Part shown: positions 17,607 through 25,682 of the stretch, piece by piece
Position numbering within the stretch: the stretch's first letter is position 1
Layout: each line of letters opens with the position of its first letter
Assembly (NCBI RefSeq): GCF_000472425.1
Contig: NZ_AXAI01000013.1
Coordinates: 62,168-126,167 of the forward strand
DNA: 64,000 nucleotides
Direction of reading: 5' to 3'
Source of the DNA: Bradyrhizobium sp. Tv2a-2
Lineage (GTDB): Bacteria; Pseudomonadota; Alphaproteobacteria; Rhizobiales; Xanthobacteraceae
Made by a program: the position numbers and the translations under genes
Notes under the pieces: model-generated
The model's input: only the letters and a program-made list of their open reading frames with translations
What the model was told of the DNA's origin: nothing
The model's database searches: none

Positions 17607-18167
17607 TCAGGGCGCTCGATCGAACAGGTCGCCCTGTCCCGCGGGATAGACCAGTGAGCCGTCGGCCTGCAGTCGTGCCGCCTCGGTCATCGCGGCGGCC
17701 TCGATATGGCCTGGGCCGAGCACATGGAGCACGCTGTCGCCGGACGCCAGCAGATAGTCGGTGATGATCCGGCGATGACAGCGCCACCACACCGTCTCCG
17801 CACACATGATGGCGCAGGTCTGCGTGTGCCCGCGCTCGCGCAAATGCTTAAGCCCCTCACGAAATACGGCGCTCATGGCGTAGTCGGCATAATTGTGGAA
17901 GCTGTCGTTCTGCCAGAACGCGTTGACGGAGAGCGGCACGTTTCGGTCGCGGCTGCGCAGACCGCCAAGCGCGGCGATGTGCTCATAAACGATCCCGGAC
18001 GGCGCAAGCGATGCCGGCATGACATCGCGGTTATATTGCGGATTGGTGCGCGAGCGCGGCACGGTGCGGACATCGACCAATAGCGTCACCTCGACGCTCT
18101 GCAGGAGCTCGATGAACTCCGCAAGTGGTCGGGTGCCGTGGCCGATGGTGTAGAACGGATGCGTCAT
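17607..18167 (-). CDS. DUF488 family protein
   Basis: 186 residues. The N-terminal YTIGHGTRPLAEFIELLQ and LLVDVRTVPRSRTNPQYN are diagnostic of DUF488, as is the later CAIMCAETVWWRCHRRII. Structures of this family show a nucleotide-like fold but no settled function. It is the second gene of a two-gene unit: the HVA1-type protein gene lies nine bases upstream on the same strand. Confidence 0.85.
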   Translation of the reverse strand: MTHPFYTIGHGTRPLAEFIELLQSVEVTLLVDVRTVPRSRTNPQYNRDVMPASLAPSGIVYEHIAALGGLRSRDRNVPLSVNAFWQNDSFHNYADYAMSAVFREGLKHLRERGHTQTCAIMCAETVWWRCHRRIITDYLLASGDSVLHVLGPGHIEAAAMTEAARLQADGSLVYPAGQGDLFDRAP

Positions 18168-18176
18168 CGACGGAGC

Positions 18177-18392
18177 TCAGCGCGACAGATGCCGCAACGC
18201 TCGCCCTTTGTGCAGGGCGACATGGTCAGTCTTGTCGCTCTTGATCTCGTATTGCGGCTCGTCCGCGCTCGCATGATGGACATAGCCCTTGTAGTTCAGG
18301 TCGCTGGTGTGGACGCGCAGAATCGTACCGCGCACCCGGCCGGCCTCCGAATTCCAGCTCACGTGATCGCCGACCTTGAATGCTTTCGCCAT
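18177..18392 (-). CDS. Small HVA1/DUF2945-type TUDOR-like protein
   Basis: 71 residues: KVGDHVSWNSEAGRVRGTI, then QYEIKSDKTDHVALHKGRAL. This is the whole length of the hypervirulence-associated/DUF2945 family, a small SH3-like or TUDOR-like barrel. Function unknown; often next to DUF488 genes, as here. Confidence 0.85.
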   Translation of the reverse strand: MAKAFKVGDHVSWNSEAGRVRGTILRVHTSDLNYKGYVHHASADEPQYEIKSDKTDHVALHKGRALRHLSR

Positions 18393-18518
18393 CCGAAACC
18401 TCGCAACCCGTCGGAAACAAAAACGGCGTCGGACTATTAAGCGCCCGACGCCCCTCCGGTTGCAAGTGGCTCGCCGCGACCGGGCGTTAGTCGGGAAACC
18501 CGCGCGTTTCCGGCTTTT

Positions 18519-19244
18519 TCATTCGAATCCGACGAACGATGCGAACTCCTCAACCCCGGCTCGCGGCATCAATCGCCCCTCGGGTGCACTCTTCGCGAAT
18601 CCGATCGAAACCCCGCAGACCACCATTTGCTCTTTTGGTATCGACAGCAGCGGGCGCAAAATCCTGTGGTATTTCGCAAATGTCTCCTGCGGACAGGATT
18701 GCAGGCCGCGCCCGGCGGCCGCGAGCATCACGTTCTGCACGAACATGCCGAGATCCAGCCAACTTCCGATCTCGAGCCGCCGGTCGATCGTGACGATCAG
18801 CCCAACCGGTGCGCCAAAAAACAAATAGTTCCTGGCCGTCTGGCTGGCTCGTGCCTCCATGTCCTCTTGTGCGATACCAAGCGAGCCGTAGAAGAGGGCT
18901 CCGAACTCGCGGCGACGACCGAAATAAGGTTTAGGCAGTTCTGCCGCGTAGTATTTGTATTCGGAAACATGCTCACCGCGGGCTTCGCGGTGCGCTTTCA
19001 GGAGAGCCGCCGACACCCTCGTCTTGACCGCTCCGGCCAGTACGTGCACGTGCCACGGCTGAATGTTGGCGCCGCTCGGCGCGAACCGCGCAACGCGCAA
19101 TATCTCTTCGATCGTGCCTCTCGAAACCGCTCGATCGGAGAAGTCACGACAGGCGAAGCGGCCTGCAATGATGTTGTCGATCGTGTCATGATGGAATCGA
19201 TCAACCGGATCGGGTGCCGCATTCACTTCTTGAGTAACGGACAT
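18519..19244 (-). CDS. Nitroreductase family flavoprotein
   Basis: 241 residues. The FMN phosphate-binding N-terminus RFACRDFSDRAVSR, SGANIQPWHVHV, and the later GQQ-like segment FGAPVGLIVTID with CPQETFAKY fit the classical nitroreductase fold (NfsB/NfnB branch). It should bind FMN and use NAD(P)H to reduce nitro-aromatics, quinones or enones. The gene's first 22 bases overlap the end of the ABC substrate-binding gene upstream, so translation is probably coupled. Confidence 0.86.
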   Translation of the reverse strand: MSVTQEVNAAPDPVDRFHHDTIDNIIAGRFACRDFSDRAVSRGTIEEILRVARFAPSGANIQPWHVHVLAGAVKTRVSAALLKAHREARGEHVSEYKYYAAELPKPYFGRRREFGALFYGSLGIAQEDMEARASQTARNYLFFGAPVGLIVTIDRRLEIGSWLDLGMFVQNVMLAAAGRGLQSCPQETFAKYHRILRPLLSIPKEQMVVCGVSIGFAKSAPEGRLMPRAGVEEFASFVGFE

Positions 19245-20449
19245 TCCCCCTCCTCCATCGGTCGAAATGCTTCATTTCCGGGGATGGTCGCCAGCAGCTT
19301 GTAATAGTCGAATTTATATTTTGACTCCTCGGGCGACTTGACCCGGAACAGATACATGTCCCTGACGAGCCGGCCGTCCTCGCGTATCCTGCCGTCACTC
19401 GTCATGAAGTCGTTGACCGGCATCTCGCGCATTTTCGCCGCCACGGTCGGCCCGTCGGGCGTACCCGCGGATCCGACCGCCTTGAGGTAGTGCATAACCG
19501 CACCATAGGTCCCCGCGTGGATCATGGTCGGGACCTTTTGCGTCTTCTCGATAAAGCGCTTGGCCCAGGCACGCGTATCCTCGTTGAGGTCCCAATAGAA
19601 TGCAGAACTGAGCAGCAGACCTTGTGCGCTCTGCAGACCGAGGCTGTGGATATCGGCAATGAACACGATCAGCCCGACAAGCTGCTGCTTCCGGGTAATT
19701 CCAAACTCGCCTGCCTGCTTGACCGCATTGATGAAATCACCCCCTGCGTTCGCCAGCGCGATGACGTCCGCGTTGGAAGACTGCGCCTGCAGCAGGAACG
19801 AGGAAAAATCCGGTGTGTTGGTCGGATGCTTCACCGCGCCGGCCACGCGGCCGCCGGTCGCATCGATGACCTTGCGACTATCCGCCTCCAGTTGGGAGCC
19901 GAGGGAATAGTCAGCCGAAACAAAGAACCACTTCTTCGCACCCAGCCGCGAAATTGCCTTCGTCGTTCCTTGCGACAGCGCATAGGTGTCGTAGGTCCAG
20001 TGGATACCGGTCGCCGAGCATTCGTCGCCTGTCAGACGAGACGTCGCGGCACCGGTCGCCAGGAAGATTTTCTTCTTCTCGCGCGTGATGGCCTGGACAG
20101 CCAAAGCAACCGCCGAGTTGGGCACGTCTAAAATGGCCTGGACATTTTCATGGTCGAGCCACCGCCTGACGATCGCTGATCCTACGTCCGCCTTGTTCTG
20201 GTGGTCGGCCACCAAGATCTCGACCTTCCGTCCCAGCACCTCGCCTCCGAAATCATCGACCGCCATCTGTGCTGCGACAACGGAGCCCTGGCCACCATTG
20301 TCCGCATACAGCGAGGACATATCGGAGAGAACGCCGAGCTTGATAGGCTCCTGCGCGAGCACCCGTGTCGGGCACAGGACAAAGGCCGCAGCAAAGACGA
20401 AGCTGATAGCCCTATGCTGGCCAAGTCCGATCGTCTTCCCGAAGATCAT
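19223..20449 (-). CDS. ABC-transporter substrate-binding protein (branched-chain amino-acid type)
   Basis: About 408 residues from the ATG at 20449, preceded by GGAGGT six bases away; an earlier in-frame start at 20509 has no such site. A signal peptide ends near VLCPTRVLAQEP. The mature part starts IKLGVLSDMSSLYADNGGQG, the typical opening of Leu/Ile/Val-type periplasmic receptors (PF13458). Later segments include ADHQNKADVGSAIVRRWLD and FVSADYSLG. No permease or ATPase genes are nearby, so it is an orphan receptor. Coupling to a nitroreductase suggests an aromatic or nitro-compound ligand, which is inference. Confidence 0.85.
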   Translation of the reverse strand: MIFGKTIGLGQHRAISFVFAAAFVLCPTRVLAQEPIKLGVLSDMSSLYADNGGQGSVVAAQMAVDDFGGEVLGRKVEILVADHQNKADVGSAIVRRWLDHENVQAILDVPNSAVALAVQAITREKKKIFLATGAATSRLTGDECSATGIHWTYDTYALSQGTTKAISRLGAKKWFFVSADYSLGSQLEADSRKVIDATGGRVAGAVKHPTNTPDFSSFLLQAQSSNADVIALANAGGDFINAVKQAGEFGITRKQQLVGLIVFIADIHSLGLQSAQGLLLSSAFYWDLNEDTRAWAKRFIEKTQKVPTMIHAGTYGAVMHYLKAVGSAGTPDGPTVAAKMREMPVNDFMTSDGRIREDGRLVRDMYLFRVKSPEESKYKFDYYKLLATIPGNEAFRPMEEGECPLLKK

Positions 20450-20860
20450 CCGCCACCTCCGCAAACCGGCATTCAATAATGGCCAGACCGTCGTCCGGTG
20501 GAAGTGCAAGTATTGCAGCTTTAGAATGAGGGGTATTCAGCCTGCCGTTGGCCAGCCCTTCAGCCACGAGCCTTGCGGATATCCGCGGCACCGCCCGCAC
20601 CGGCAACGACACGCTTGGCATCGATCGCAGGATCGGCGCCTGTCCGATCCAGGTGCCGTCGATCGAGGTGGGCGCGGCGCCCGCTCGGCGTCGGCAACGC
20701 CGGCGTTGCAAATCCTCGCCGCGCGGGTCGTGGTCAGCAAAAGAGTCGCGGGCGGCAAATGAAAGGATGCGGCCCAGTCGAGTACGCGCATCTCCAGGTT
20801 GGGCCAAGCGCTGGCAACGCGACCCACACTGCGGCGTGGCTTGACTAGCGCGAAACGACC
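20450..20860. other. Region without a recognisable gene
   Basis: This holds the promoter of the ABC receptor gene and several overlapping frames of low quality on both strands, none with a good start site or family motif. It may contain decayed sequence, like the next 250 bases. Confidence 0.4.
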
Positions 20861-21100
20861 TTAAGCTGCCTGCTTGAGCGGTTCGTAGACAGTCGGATTA
20901 TCGGCACAGGCACCGAAGCCGCACTTCAGCAACGAGGAGATGACATTCACCGCCGTCACGGCGATCACCAGCCAAACCGCGGCCTACGCAAAGCCGCCAG
21001 CCAAGCCGGCCGGCTTGTGCCGCGCCGTCGTCGAACGGGCGGTCGAACAGCAGGATGGCCGCGAGCAGGACAATGGCCGCGGCGATTGGCGACTGTGATG
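20861..21100 (-). pseudogene. Decayed small two-helix membrane protein
   Basis: Reading the minus strand, one frame encodes AAAIVLLAAILLFDRPFDD. A second frame then encodes GGFA, a TAG, and AAVWLVIAVTAVNVISS with LLKCGFGACADN and VYEPLKQAA before a TAA at 20861. Together they look like one short membrane protein broken by a frameshift near 21020 and a nonsense codon at 20984-20986 (probably from TAC or TAT). I do not know the parent family. Confidence 0.4.
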
Positions 21101-21112
21101 GCGATGCCCGCT

Positions 21113-21406
21113 TTACCAGTAGCGCCAGCGCCGCCAGTGGTATCCGTAGTAGTAGGGTCTGTAGTATCCGAAGGCGGAGGCTGCGGGTTCCTGGGTCCAC
21201 TCCCACGAGCGAGCGAGCCACCAACCTCGATGACGCCAGCCTCCCCAGTATCCCCACCGGACCCGAATCGAACTGTCCGCGACCGCGACCATCGATTTCA
21301 TGACTGCCACGTTGGTCGGCAATGGTGCCGCATGCAGCGCAGCGACGTTGCTAGCCATCAAGGCTCCGGCGAATGCGCATCCGAAGGCCCATCTCAAGGT
21401 ATGCAT
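21113..21406 (-). CDS. Small exported Tyr/Trp/Arg-rich protein
   Basis: 97 residues from the ATG at 21406, preceded by GGAGGA seven bases away. A signal peptide (AFGCAFAGALMASNVAALHAA) is followed by a short mature domain with VRWGYWGGWRHRGWW and an ending FGYYRPYYYGYHWRRWRYW. Such Gly/Tyr/Trp-rich small exported proteins are frequent in Bradyrhizobium and have no assigned role. The frame is open far upstream, but that part is Arg/Pro-rich shadow sequence. Confidence 0.7.
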   Translation of the reverse strand: MHTLRWAFGCAFAGALMASNVAALHAAPLPTNVAVMKSMVAVADSSIRVRWGYWGGWRHRGWWLARSWEWTQEPAASAFGYYRPYYYGYHWRRWRYW

Positions 21407-21756
21407 GATGTTGTCCTCCGTCCTCCAGGGGGTCGGATTCGGGCGGCGGACTGCATGGACGCCTGCGAAAAACGAAAGTTTGGCATCCCCCGTCCGACGC
21501 CTCGACTTCGGCGCCTGCCAGCCGGCGCCCCGGTCAGGCGGTGTCGGGCGCTGCCTGGCCTTGGCCGAACCAATGGCCCGCCGCGCCCGGCGACCGCGCG
21601 AGAGCGCCCGTATCGCGAGTGGGCGCGCTGCGCTAGGTGGAAACGCGGCGAGGTTCGGGTGGTTCCGTGGGTGCGACATTGCGCTCTGGCGCGAGCACCG
21701 GCGACGTCCGCATTCCAGGCACGCGGCCACGTCTAGCCGGCCACTGACGCGGCCGC

Positions 21757-21879
21757 TTAATGCCGCGGCTCTCTCCTGACATAGGGGCCGTAAAGTACAT
21801 CGCGGCGCCTCTCGACGAGTCTGACCACCAAGCTACCGGCAGCAATCGCGAGGATCGAAAACACAACCAGAATCATCAT
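21757..21879 (-). CDS. Possible 40-residue single-span membrane peptide
   Basis: The minus strand encodes MMILVVFSILAIAAGSLVV, then RLVERRRDVLYGPYVRREPRH and a TAA. The layout, one hydrophobic helix followed by a strongly basic tail, is typical of small inner-membrane proteins. There is no clear ribosome-binding site, and the frame stays open for 31 codons upstream without another start codon. It could also be the surviving C-terminus of a longer decayed gene. Confidence 0.4.
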   Translation of the reverse strand: MMILVVFSILAIAAGSLVVRLVERRRDVLYGPYVRREPRH

Positions 21880-21966
21880 CGTAAATGCAGTCTGCGGCGC
21901 ATGCCGCCAGCCCGAGGGGATGGTTTGCGACGAACGCGGGAGAGGGGAGCTCGCAACAAATCGTTG

Positions 21967-22070
21967 CTGTTAGCGGCTGAAATGTGGGTGTGCTCTGGCG
22001 GCAATGCGGCGCTCGCATTGATCGGTGCCTACCGTTGCGCGACGGCGACATATGCGAGTCTGTTCGCTGA
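21967..22070. repeat. Duplicated segment, copy 1
   Basis: Shares gctgaaatgtgggtg, ctctggcggcaatgcggcgc and ttgatcggtg with the copy at 23232 in the same orientation, with a handful of substitutions. The copies are about 1.26 kb apart and bracket the DUF3551 gene, the recombinase remnant and an exported protein gene. Confidence 0.75.
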
Positions 22071-22287
22071 GTTACCGACGCAAAGAAGCGCTCAAGCTCG
22101 CGGCATTGGTGAGGCCTTGGCGAAGATGGCGAAGAGCTGCGCCGACGGCATCAGCTACGCTGAAAAGGGACGAGGCCCGGGTGGCGGGCTTTTGCTGTTC
22201 ACGATATCGGGACAAGCCCGCGTAACGAGGAACGCCAAGGCAGGGGCGGCGTTCAGTGTTGCGGAAAACTAGCGAAAGGAGGCCCCC

Positions 22288-22644
22288 ATGCGACGCATTC
22301 TCGTCATTACGGCTCTCGCAGTTACTTCCGCTCTCACTCTGACCGCATCAACGTCGCCCGCCTCGGCGGCGCGCTATTGCCTGCAAGGGGCAGGCTGGGG
22401 CTATCCCGGCAACTGCCAGTTCAGAACCTTTGCCCAGTGCAGGGCCACCGCTTCCGGCACAAACGCTGGTTGCGGCATCAATCCGCGATATGCGTACAGG
22501 TCGGGCGCCAGAACCCAAGGTACGGTCGGCATGGGCGGTGGGCCGTACGGCGGCACTGTGGGCACCCCTTCAGGCGGCTGGTACGGCCCTACAGGTGGCC
22601 TGGTCGGTGGCTCGGATAACGGTGTCAACAGGACGACTCGTTAG
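22288..22644 (+). CDS. DUF3551 family exported protein
   Basis: 118 residues. AGGAGG lies eight bases before the ATG. A signal peptide (ILVITALAVTSALTLTASTS, cleaved near ASA) leads into the DUF3551 core: RYCLQGAGWGYPGNCQF, AQCRATASGTNAGCG and NPRYAY, with its four conserved Cys probably forming two disulfides. A glycine-rich tail follows. The family is confined largely to Bradyrhizobium and relatives, is present in many copies per genome, and has no known function. Confidence 0.88.
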   Translation: MRRILVITALAVTSALTLTASTSPASAARYCLQGAGWGYPGNCQFRTFAQCRATASGTNAGCGINPRYAYRSGARTQGTVGMGGGPYGGTVGTPSGGWYGPTGGLVGGSDNGVNRTTR

Positions 22645-22663
22645 ACATCCGCAAGGAGCGTCG

Positions 22664-22792
22664 ATGGAGCGCATCGCCAAGGCGAAGGAGGCCGGTCCCG
22701 CGTCCGCTGACGGGTCGCGGGCCCATGGGGAGACGTTGGCATAGATCGCCCTGTCCTACGGCGTCGACATCTCGATGATCTCGCGCCTTCGA
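22664..22792 (+). pseudogene. Remnant of a serine recombinase/invertase C-terminus
   Basis: MERIAKAKEAG followed by a scrambled stretch, GETLA, an in-frame TAG at 22742, then IALSYGVDISMISRL. The two pieces resemble the end of the catalytic domain (RIAKAKEAG) and the DNA-binding helix-turn-helix (IA-x-SYGV-x-x-x-x-ISRL) of resolvase/invertase-family recombinases. The rest of the enzyme is missing. Recognition rests on short motifs only. Confidence 0.45.
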
Positions 22793-22874
22793 CGATCGTT
22801 GATGCCATACCTGACGGGCCGCCGGTCGGGCGGCCGTTTCACTGCGGCTCTATGTACCGGCCGGCGTGGCGACC

Positions 22875-23138
22875 CTACCGCCCGCTGGCAAGACCGGAGT
22901 CTTGCTGATTTTTGATATACATCTCGTGGTCGGCGGCGCTCACACCGAAGAAGCTTGGAAACGCACCCGCGACCGGAGCCGGAGCCGCCGGCGCGGCGGC
23001 AGCTGGCGCAGCGGCAGCCGGCGCAGCGGCAGCTTGCTTCGCTACATGGCGATGATGAGTAGTCTTATCCGTCGCCGCCAAAGCGGCGGAACTCGCGAGA
23101 GTGAGGACAGCAAGACCAACAAGAATGCTTTTGGCCAT
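22875..23138 (-). CDS. Small exported Ala/Pro-rich protein
   Basis: 87 residues from the ATG at 23138, with AAGGAG six bases upstream. A signal peptide (ILVGLAVLTLASSAALAA) is followed by a His-rich KTTHHRHVAKQ patch, a low-complexity Ala/Pro repeat of about 25 residues, and a conserved-looking tail FFGVSAADHEMYIKNQQDSG. Likely periplasmic. Family unknown; the tail may be the functional part. Confidence 0.65.
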   Translation of the reverse strand: MAKSILVGLAVLTLASSAALAATDKTTHHRHVAKQAAAAPAAAAPAAAAPAAPAPVAGAFPSFFGVSAADHEMYIKNQQDSGLASGR

Positions 23139-23591
23139 AGTCGGCTCCTTGAGGCAGCGGCAAAAGAGACGAGACCCGGGTGCGTGATCGGGGAAAACCG
23201 GGCCGAGCATTTTCCCTTCCGCCAAGCTCGTTGCTGTTGAGGGCTGAAATGTGGGTGCGCTCTGGCGGCAATGCGGCGCTCGCATTGATCGGTGTCTGCT
23301 GTTGCGCGACGGTGACACGATGCGAGTCTATTCGCCGTTCGCCGTCGCAGCTAACAACGAGAGCATCGCAGTAGTCGCGGCCAGCAACGGTCAAAGACTC
23401 GTCCGCACGCGATCTTTCGCGAGCACCTCCTGGCATACGCGCTGCGCACGGCTCACGACAATTAATTCGATATGTTGCCATTTGATCACAGCATTCGTCT
23501 CCGGCGGGAATAGCCTCTCGTGGGTCGATGCGATTCACGTGGAGGTAGTGGGAATCCGGCCTCGGTCCTACGAACCGCGAGGAGAGAGGAG
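23139..23591. other. Intergenic region with duplicated segment
   Basis: Holds copy 2 of the duplication (23232-23340) and otherwise no recognisable gene. The final 15 bases are a strong GAGGAGAG ribosome-binding region for the next gene. Confidence 0.5.
23232..23340. repeat. Duplicated segment, copy 2
   Basis: Matches 21967-22070 in the same orientation, including gctgaaatgtgggtg and a ggcaatgcggcgctcgcatt core. After that the similarity continues more weakly through gttgcgcgacgg and gcgagtct. Confidence 0.75.
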
Positions 23592-24641
23592 ATGTCAGCG
23601 AAATCCTGGTGGAGCGTCGTTTTGACTGGAGCGGCCGCGGTGCTCGGCAGCCTCATCGGAGGTTATTCACCCGCCATCGCGGGCTCCGACAATGACCCAA
23701 GAACATATGCGGGAGATTACCAGGGCGGGTCGCTTCCGATCGGGACTTTCATTGCGTTCCAATATGCGAGCTATTCTCGTGCCGATGCCTTCGTTGACCC
23801 CACCGGACGCGCGCTGCCGGACTCGCACGCCAATACTTGGGTGGAGTTCACGCGCGTGACCTATTTCGCCGAGTTTGCGAACCGTCCCTTGGTGATCGAG
23901 GCGGACTTGCCACTTGCGACATTGACGGACGTGAACATCCCAGGCACTAACAACCAAGTGGCCGGAGGACTGGTGGACCCCGTGGTTCACCTGACCTATT
24001 TCTTGATCTCCGACGCGAAGCTGCAGCGCTGGTTCGGCTTCACCAATTTTTTCTGGCTGCCGTGGGGACGCGACTTTGACAACCGCAGTGCGGTCAATGT
24101 CTCCACGCCGCGGCAGTTCACCGACACCCCCCAGTTCGGCTACACCGAGGGACTTGGAAAGATTTCGTCAAGTCTGAATGGCTTCTTTTTTGATCTGATC
24201 GCCAACGCATCGTTCCATACCGACGGCGACAGTCCTCTCGAGGTGGTCAATCCGCCTGGCGCCCCGCTCTCCGGAGTGCTGACATACGAGACGTTGACGC
24301 AACGGCCGTCATACGATGTCAAGGCCTTCCTGCGCTATAATCCGAGCACGTTTCTTTTTGCCGCCGTTGGCATAGAGAAGTCTTGGGGAGGCGAGCAGAT
24401 AGGCACAAACGGCAGATTTTTCGTCGCCGGACTGCCGGTCGCGATACCTCAACCGAACGTGGCGATCAGCCGGGACGACTTCTTGAGGGGCCATTTCCAA
24501 TTTCAAATCCCGCTGGCTAAGGATTTTACCATAGCCGGTGACGTGTTTCACGATTTCCAGGCGACCGGCGGGTTCAGGGAGAACATCGGCGTCGAAGTCC
24601 GTTTGGCCAAATTCTTCTTCCCCTCGTCGCGCCCGAATTAG
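23592..24641 (+). CDS. Outer-membrane transporter, phenol_MetA_deg-like beta-barrel
   Basis: 349 residues from the ATG at 23592, directly behind GAGGAGAGAGGAG. A signal peptide ends near YSPAIAG. The mature protein is a run of amphipathic strands: FIAFQYASYSRADAF, THANT-like LPDSHANTWVEFTRVTYF, LQRWFGFTNFFWLPWG, FGYTEGLGKISSSLNGFFFD, and the closing IGVEVRLAKFFF with terminal aromatic residues. This fits the PF13557-type outer-membrane channel family associated with uptake of hydrophobic aromatics. Assignment to that family is from pattern rather than a search. A terminator follows at 24789. Confidence 0.75.
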   Translation: MSAKSWWSVVLTGAAAVLGSLIGGYSPAIAGSDNDPRTYAGDYQGGSLPIGTFIAFQYASYSRADAFVDPTGRALPDSHANTWVEFTRVTYFAEFANRPLVIEADLPLATLTDVNIPGTNNQVAGGLVDPVVHLTYFLISDAKLQRWFGFTNFFWLPWGRDFDNRSAVNVSTPRQFTDTPQFGYTEGLGKISSSLNGFFFDLIANASFHTDGDSPLEVVNPPGAPLSGVLTYETLTQRPSYDVKAFLRYNPSTFLFAAVGIEKSWGGEQIGTNGRFFVAGLPVAIPQPNVAISRDDFLRGHFQFQIPLAKDFTIAGDVFHDFQATGGFRENIGVEVRLAKFFFPSSRPN

Positions 24642-24743
24642 AGTGTTTTCGAGCGAAGTGGGGACCGGTTCGCGTGAAGAAAACGCGTCAAAACGAGAAT
24701 CTAGAGCTCCGGCTCTGATTCAATCAGAACGGGAAATGCTCTA
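24639..24743. repeat. Intergenic repeat element with inverted ends
   Basis: Begins tagagtgttttcgagcga and ends gggaaatgctcta, so the ends are near-inverted (TAGAG...CTCTA). An internal gagctccggctc hairpin is present. The gcgaagtggggaccggttc core is a common Bradyrhizobium intergenic sequence. It overlaps the stop codon of the outer-membrane gene. Confidence 0.6.
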
Positions 24744-24788
24744 AGTGAACAAGCGCCCATCAGTCGATCCAGGCAACAGCACTCATTA

Positions 24789-24814
24789 GGGCGAGAAAGA
24801 GATCTCGCCCTTTT
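24789..24814 (+). terminator. Rho-independent terminator after the outer-membrane transporter
   Basis: GGGCGAGA pairs with TCTCGCCC around a six-base loop and is followed by TTTT. The position is 150 bases after the plus-strand gene's stop. Confidence 0.65.
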
Positions 24815-24844
24815 ACAGCGTGCGCAGCGAAAGCAATTTGATTG

Positions 24845-25627
24845 CTACTGCGGGTCGAGCGGATCCGGAGCAGTCGTCGGCTGCGTCATCAATACGACGT
24901 GCAGGTGGTATGCGTCGTCAAATTCCAAGTCGGCGCCAAGCCGCGTCTCGGTGTTAGTTATCACCTTTTGTTGCGTATCCTCGATTGCCTGAAAGGTGAT
25001 TTTTTTGAAATCCGTGTCTGCAAGAGCCGAGAATATTGCTTGCTTTATTGTCGCGTCATTCTCTGCTCGGAGGTCGTTCTTAAGGTACCAGCGCCAGCGT
25101 CTGATCAGCTGTTGATGGCTTCCCACGGCGAAACTCACATAGTCATTGGCAACAGCGGTCGTATTATTGGACAATGTCACATCGAAGGTGCCGCCGGGGC
25201 CCGTCGGGGCGGTTACCGTGTTGACCGTAGTGCCACGTAGCATCTTCTTTCTTCCCGTCTTGATCGTGCAACTGACAGCAGAGCCGGCGGCGATAAAGGT
25301 TGGACGGGCAGCTATGCCCGCGGGAAGTGTAAACCGAAGCACGTTGGTGCCCCCCGGAAGGACGCTGGTGATCTGCATGGTCGCACTGGGATAAAGTACG
25401 TCGTTCCCGCCAACAGGCCACGCTCCTCCGGCATGCTGCTGCTGCGCGATGAAGGCGTCCGATATATCTAACAGGCTGTTTCCAGGTTTCTTGAACGCTT
25501 GCAAGAGAGTGTCAGAACCGTTTGTCACAGTTCGCGCAAACGAAAGCCCCGTCGCGCTGTCGTCGAAAGTCGTGTTGAACCACTCTGCAAGTCGCTGCGT
25601 GCCCTTAGTGTTAATAAGCCCGCCCAT
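24845..25627 (-). CDS. Unknown protein paired with a putative metalloprotease
   Basis: 260 residues from the ATG at 25627, which has GGAGG five bases upstream. No signal peptide or membrane span is visible. The N-terminal part (GGLINTKGTQRLAEWFNTTF) looks helical. The middle is rich in Thr, Val and Gly, with strand-like segments such as VLRFTLPAGIAARPTF and GTFDVTLSNNTTAVANDYV. The C-terminal part is helical and charged, ending in a Pro/Asp tail. I do not recognise it. It is 55 bases downstream of the HETGH protease gene on the same strand, so the two are probably one operon. Lower GC than the flanking chromosome points to acquisition. Confidence 0.6.
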   Translation of the reverse strand: MGGLINTKGTQRLAEWFNTTFDDSATGLSFARTVTNGSDTLLQAFKKPGNSLLDISDAFIAQQQHAGGAWPVGGNDVLYPSATMQITSVLPGGTNVLRFTLPAGIAARPTFIAAGSAVSCTIKTGRKKMLRGTTVNTVTAPTGPGGTFDVTLSNNTTAVANDYVSFAVGSHQQLIRRWRWYLKNDLRAENDATIKQAIFSALADTDFKKITFQAIEDTQQKVITNTETRLGADLEFDDAYHLHVVLMTQPTTAPDPLDPQ

Positions 25628-25682
25628 GGTCGCCTCCATCAATCGTTAGGTTTGAAAATCTTTCTTCCAAGTACAGAAGAAT

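Larger units (their letters stand above)
21407..22287. other. Long intergenic region of accessory character
   Basis: No full-length gene is recognised across about 880 bases. It contains one possible 40-codon membrane peptide (21757-21879, minus) and the first copy of a duplicated segment (21967-22070). The remaining frames on both strands are shadow-like. Confidence 0.45.

Noticed and set aside
18480-18515. Hairpin ggaaac-ccgcgc-gtttcc followed by ggcttttt
   Set aside because: It looks like a terminator on the plus strand, but no plus-strand gene ends before it; it could be chance.
20412-20860. Frames upstream of the ABC receptor gene
   Set aside because: They overlap its signal peptide region or each other, and no motif was recognised.
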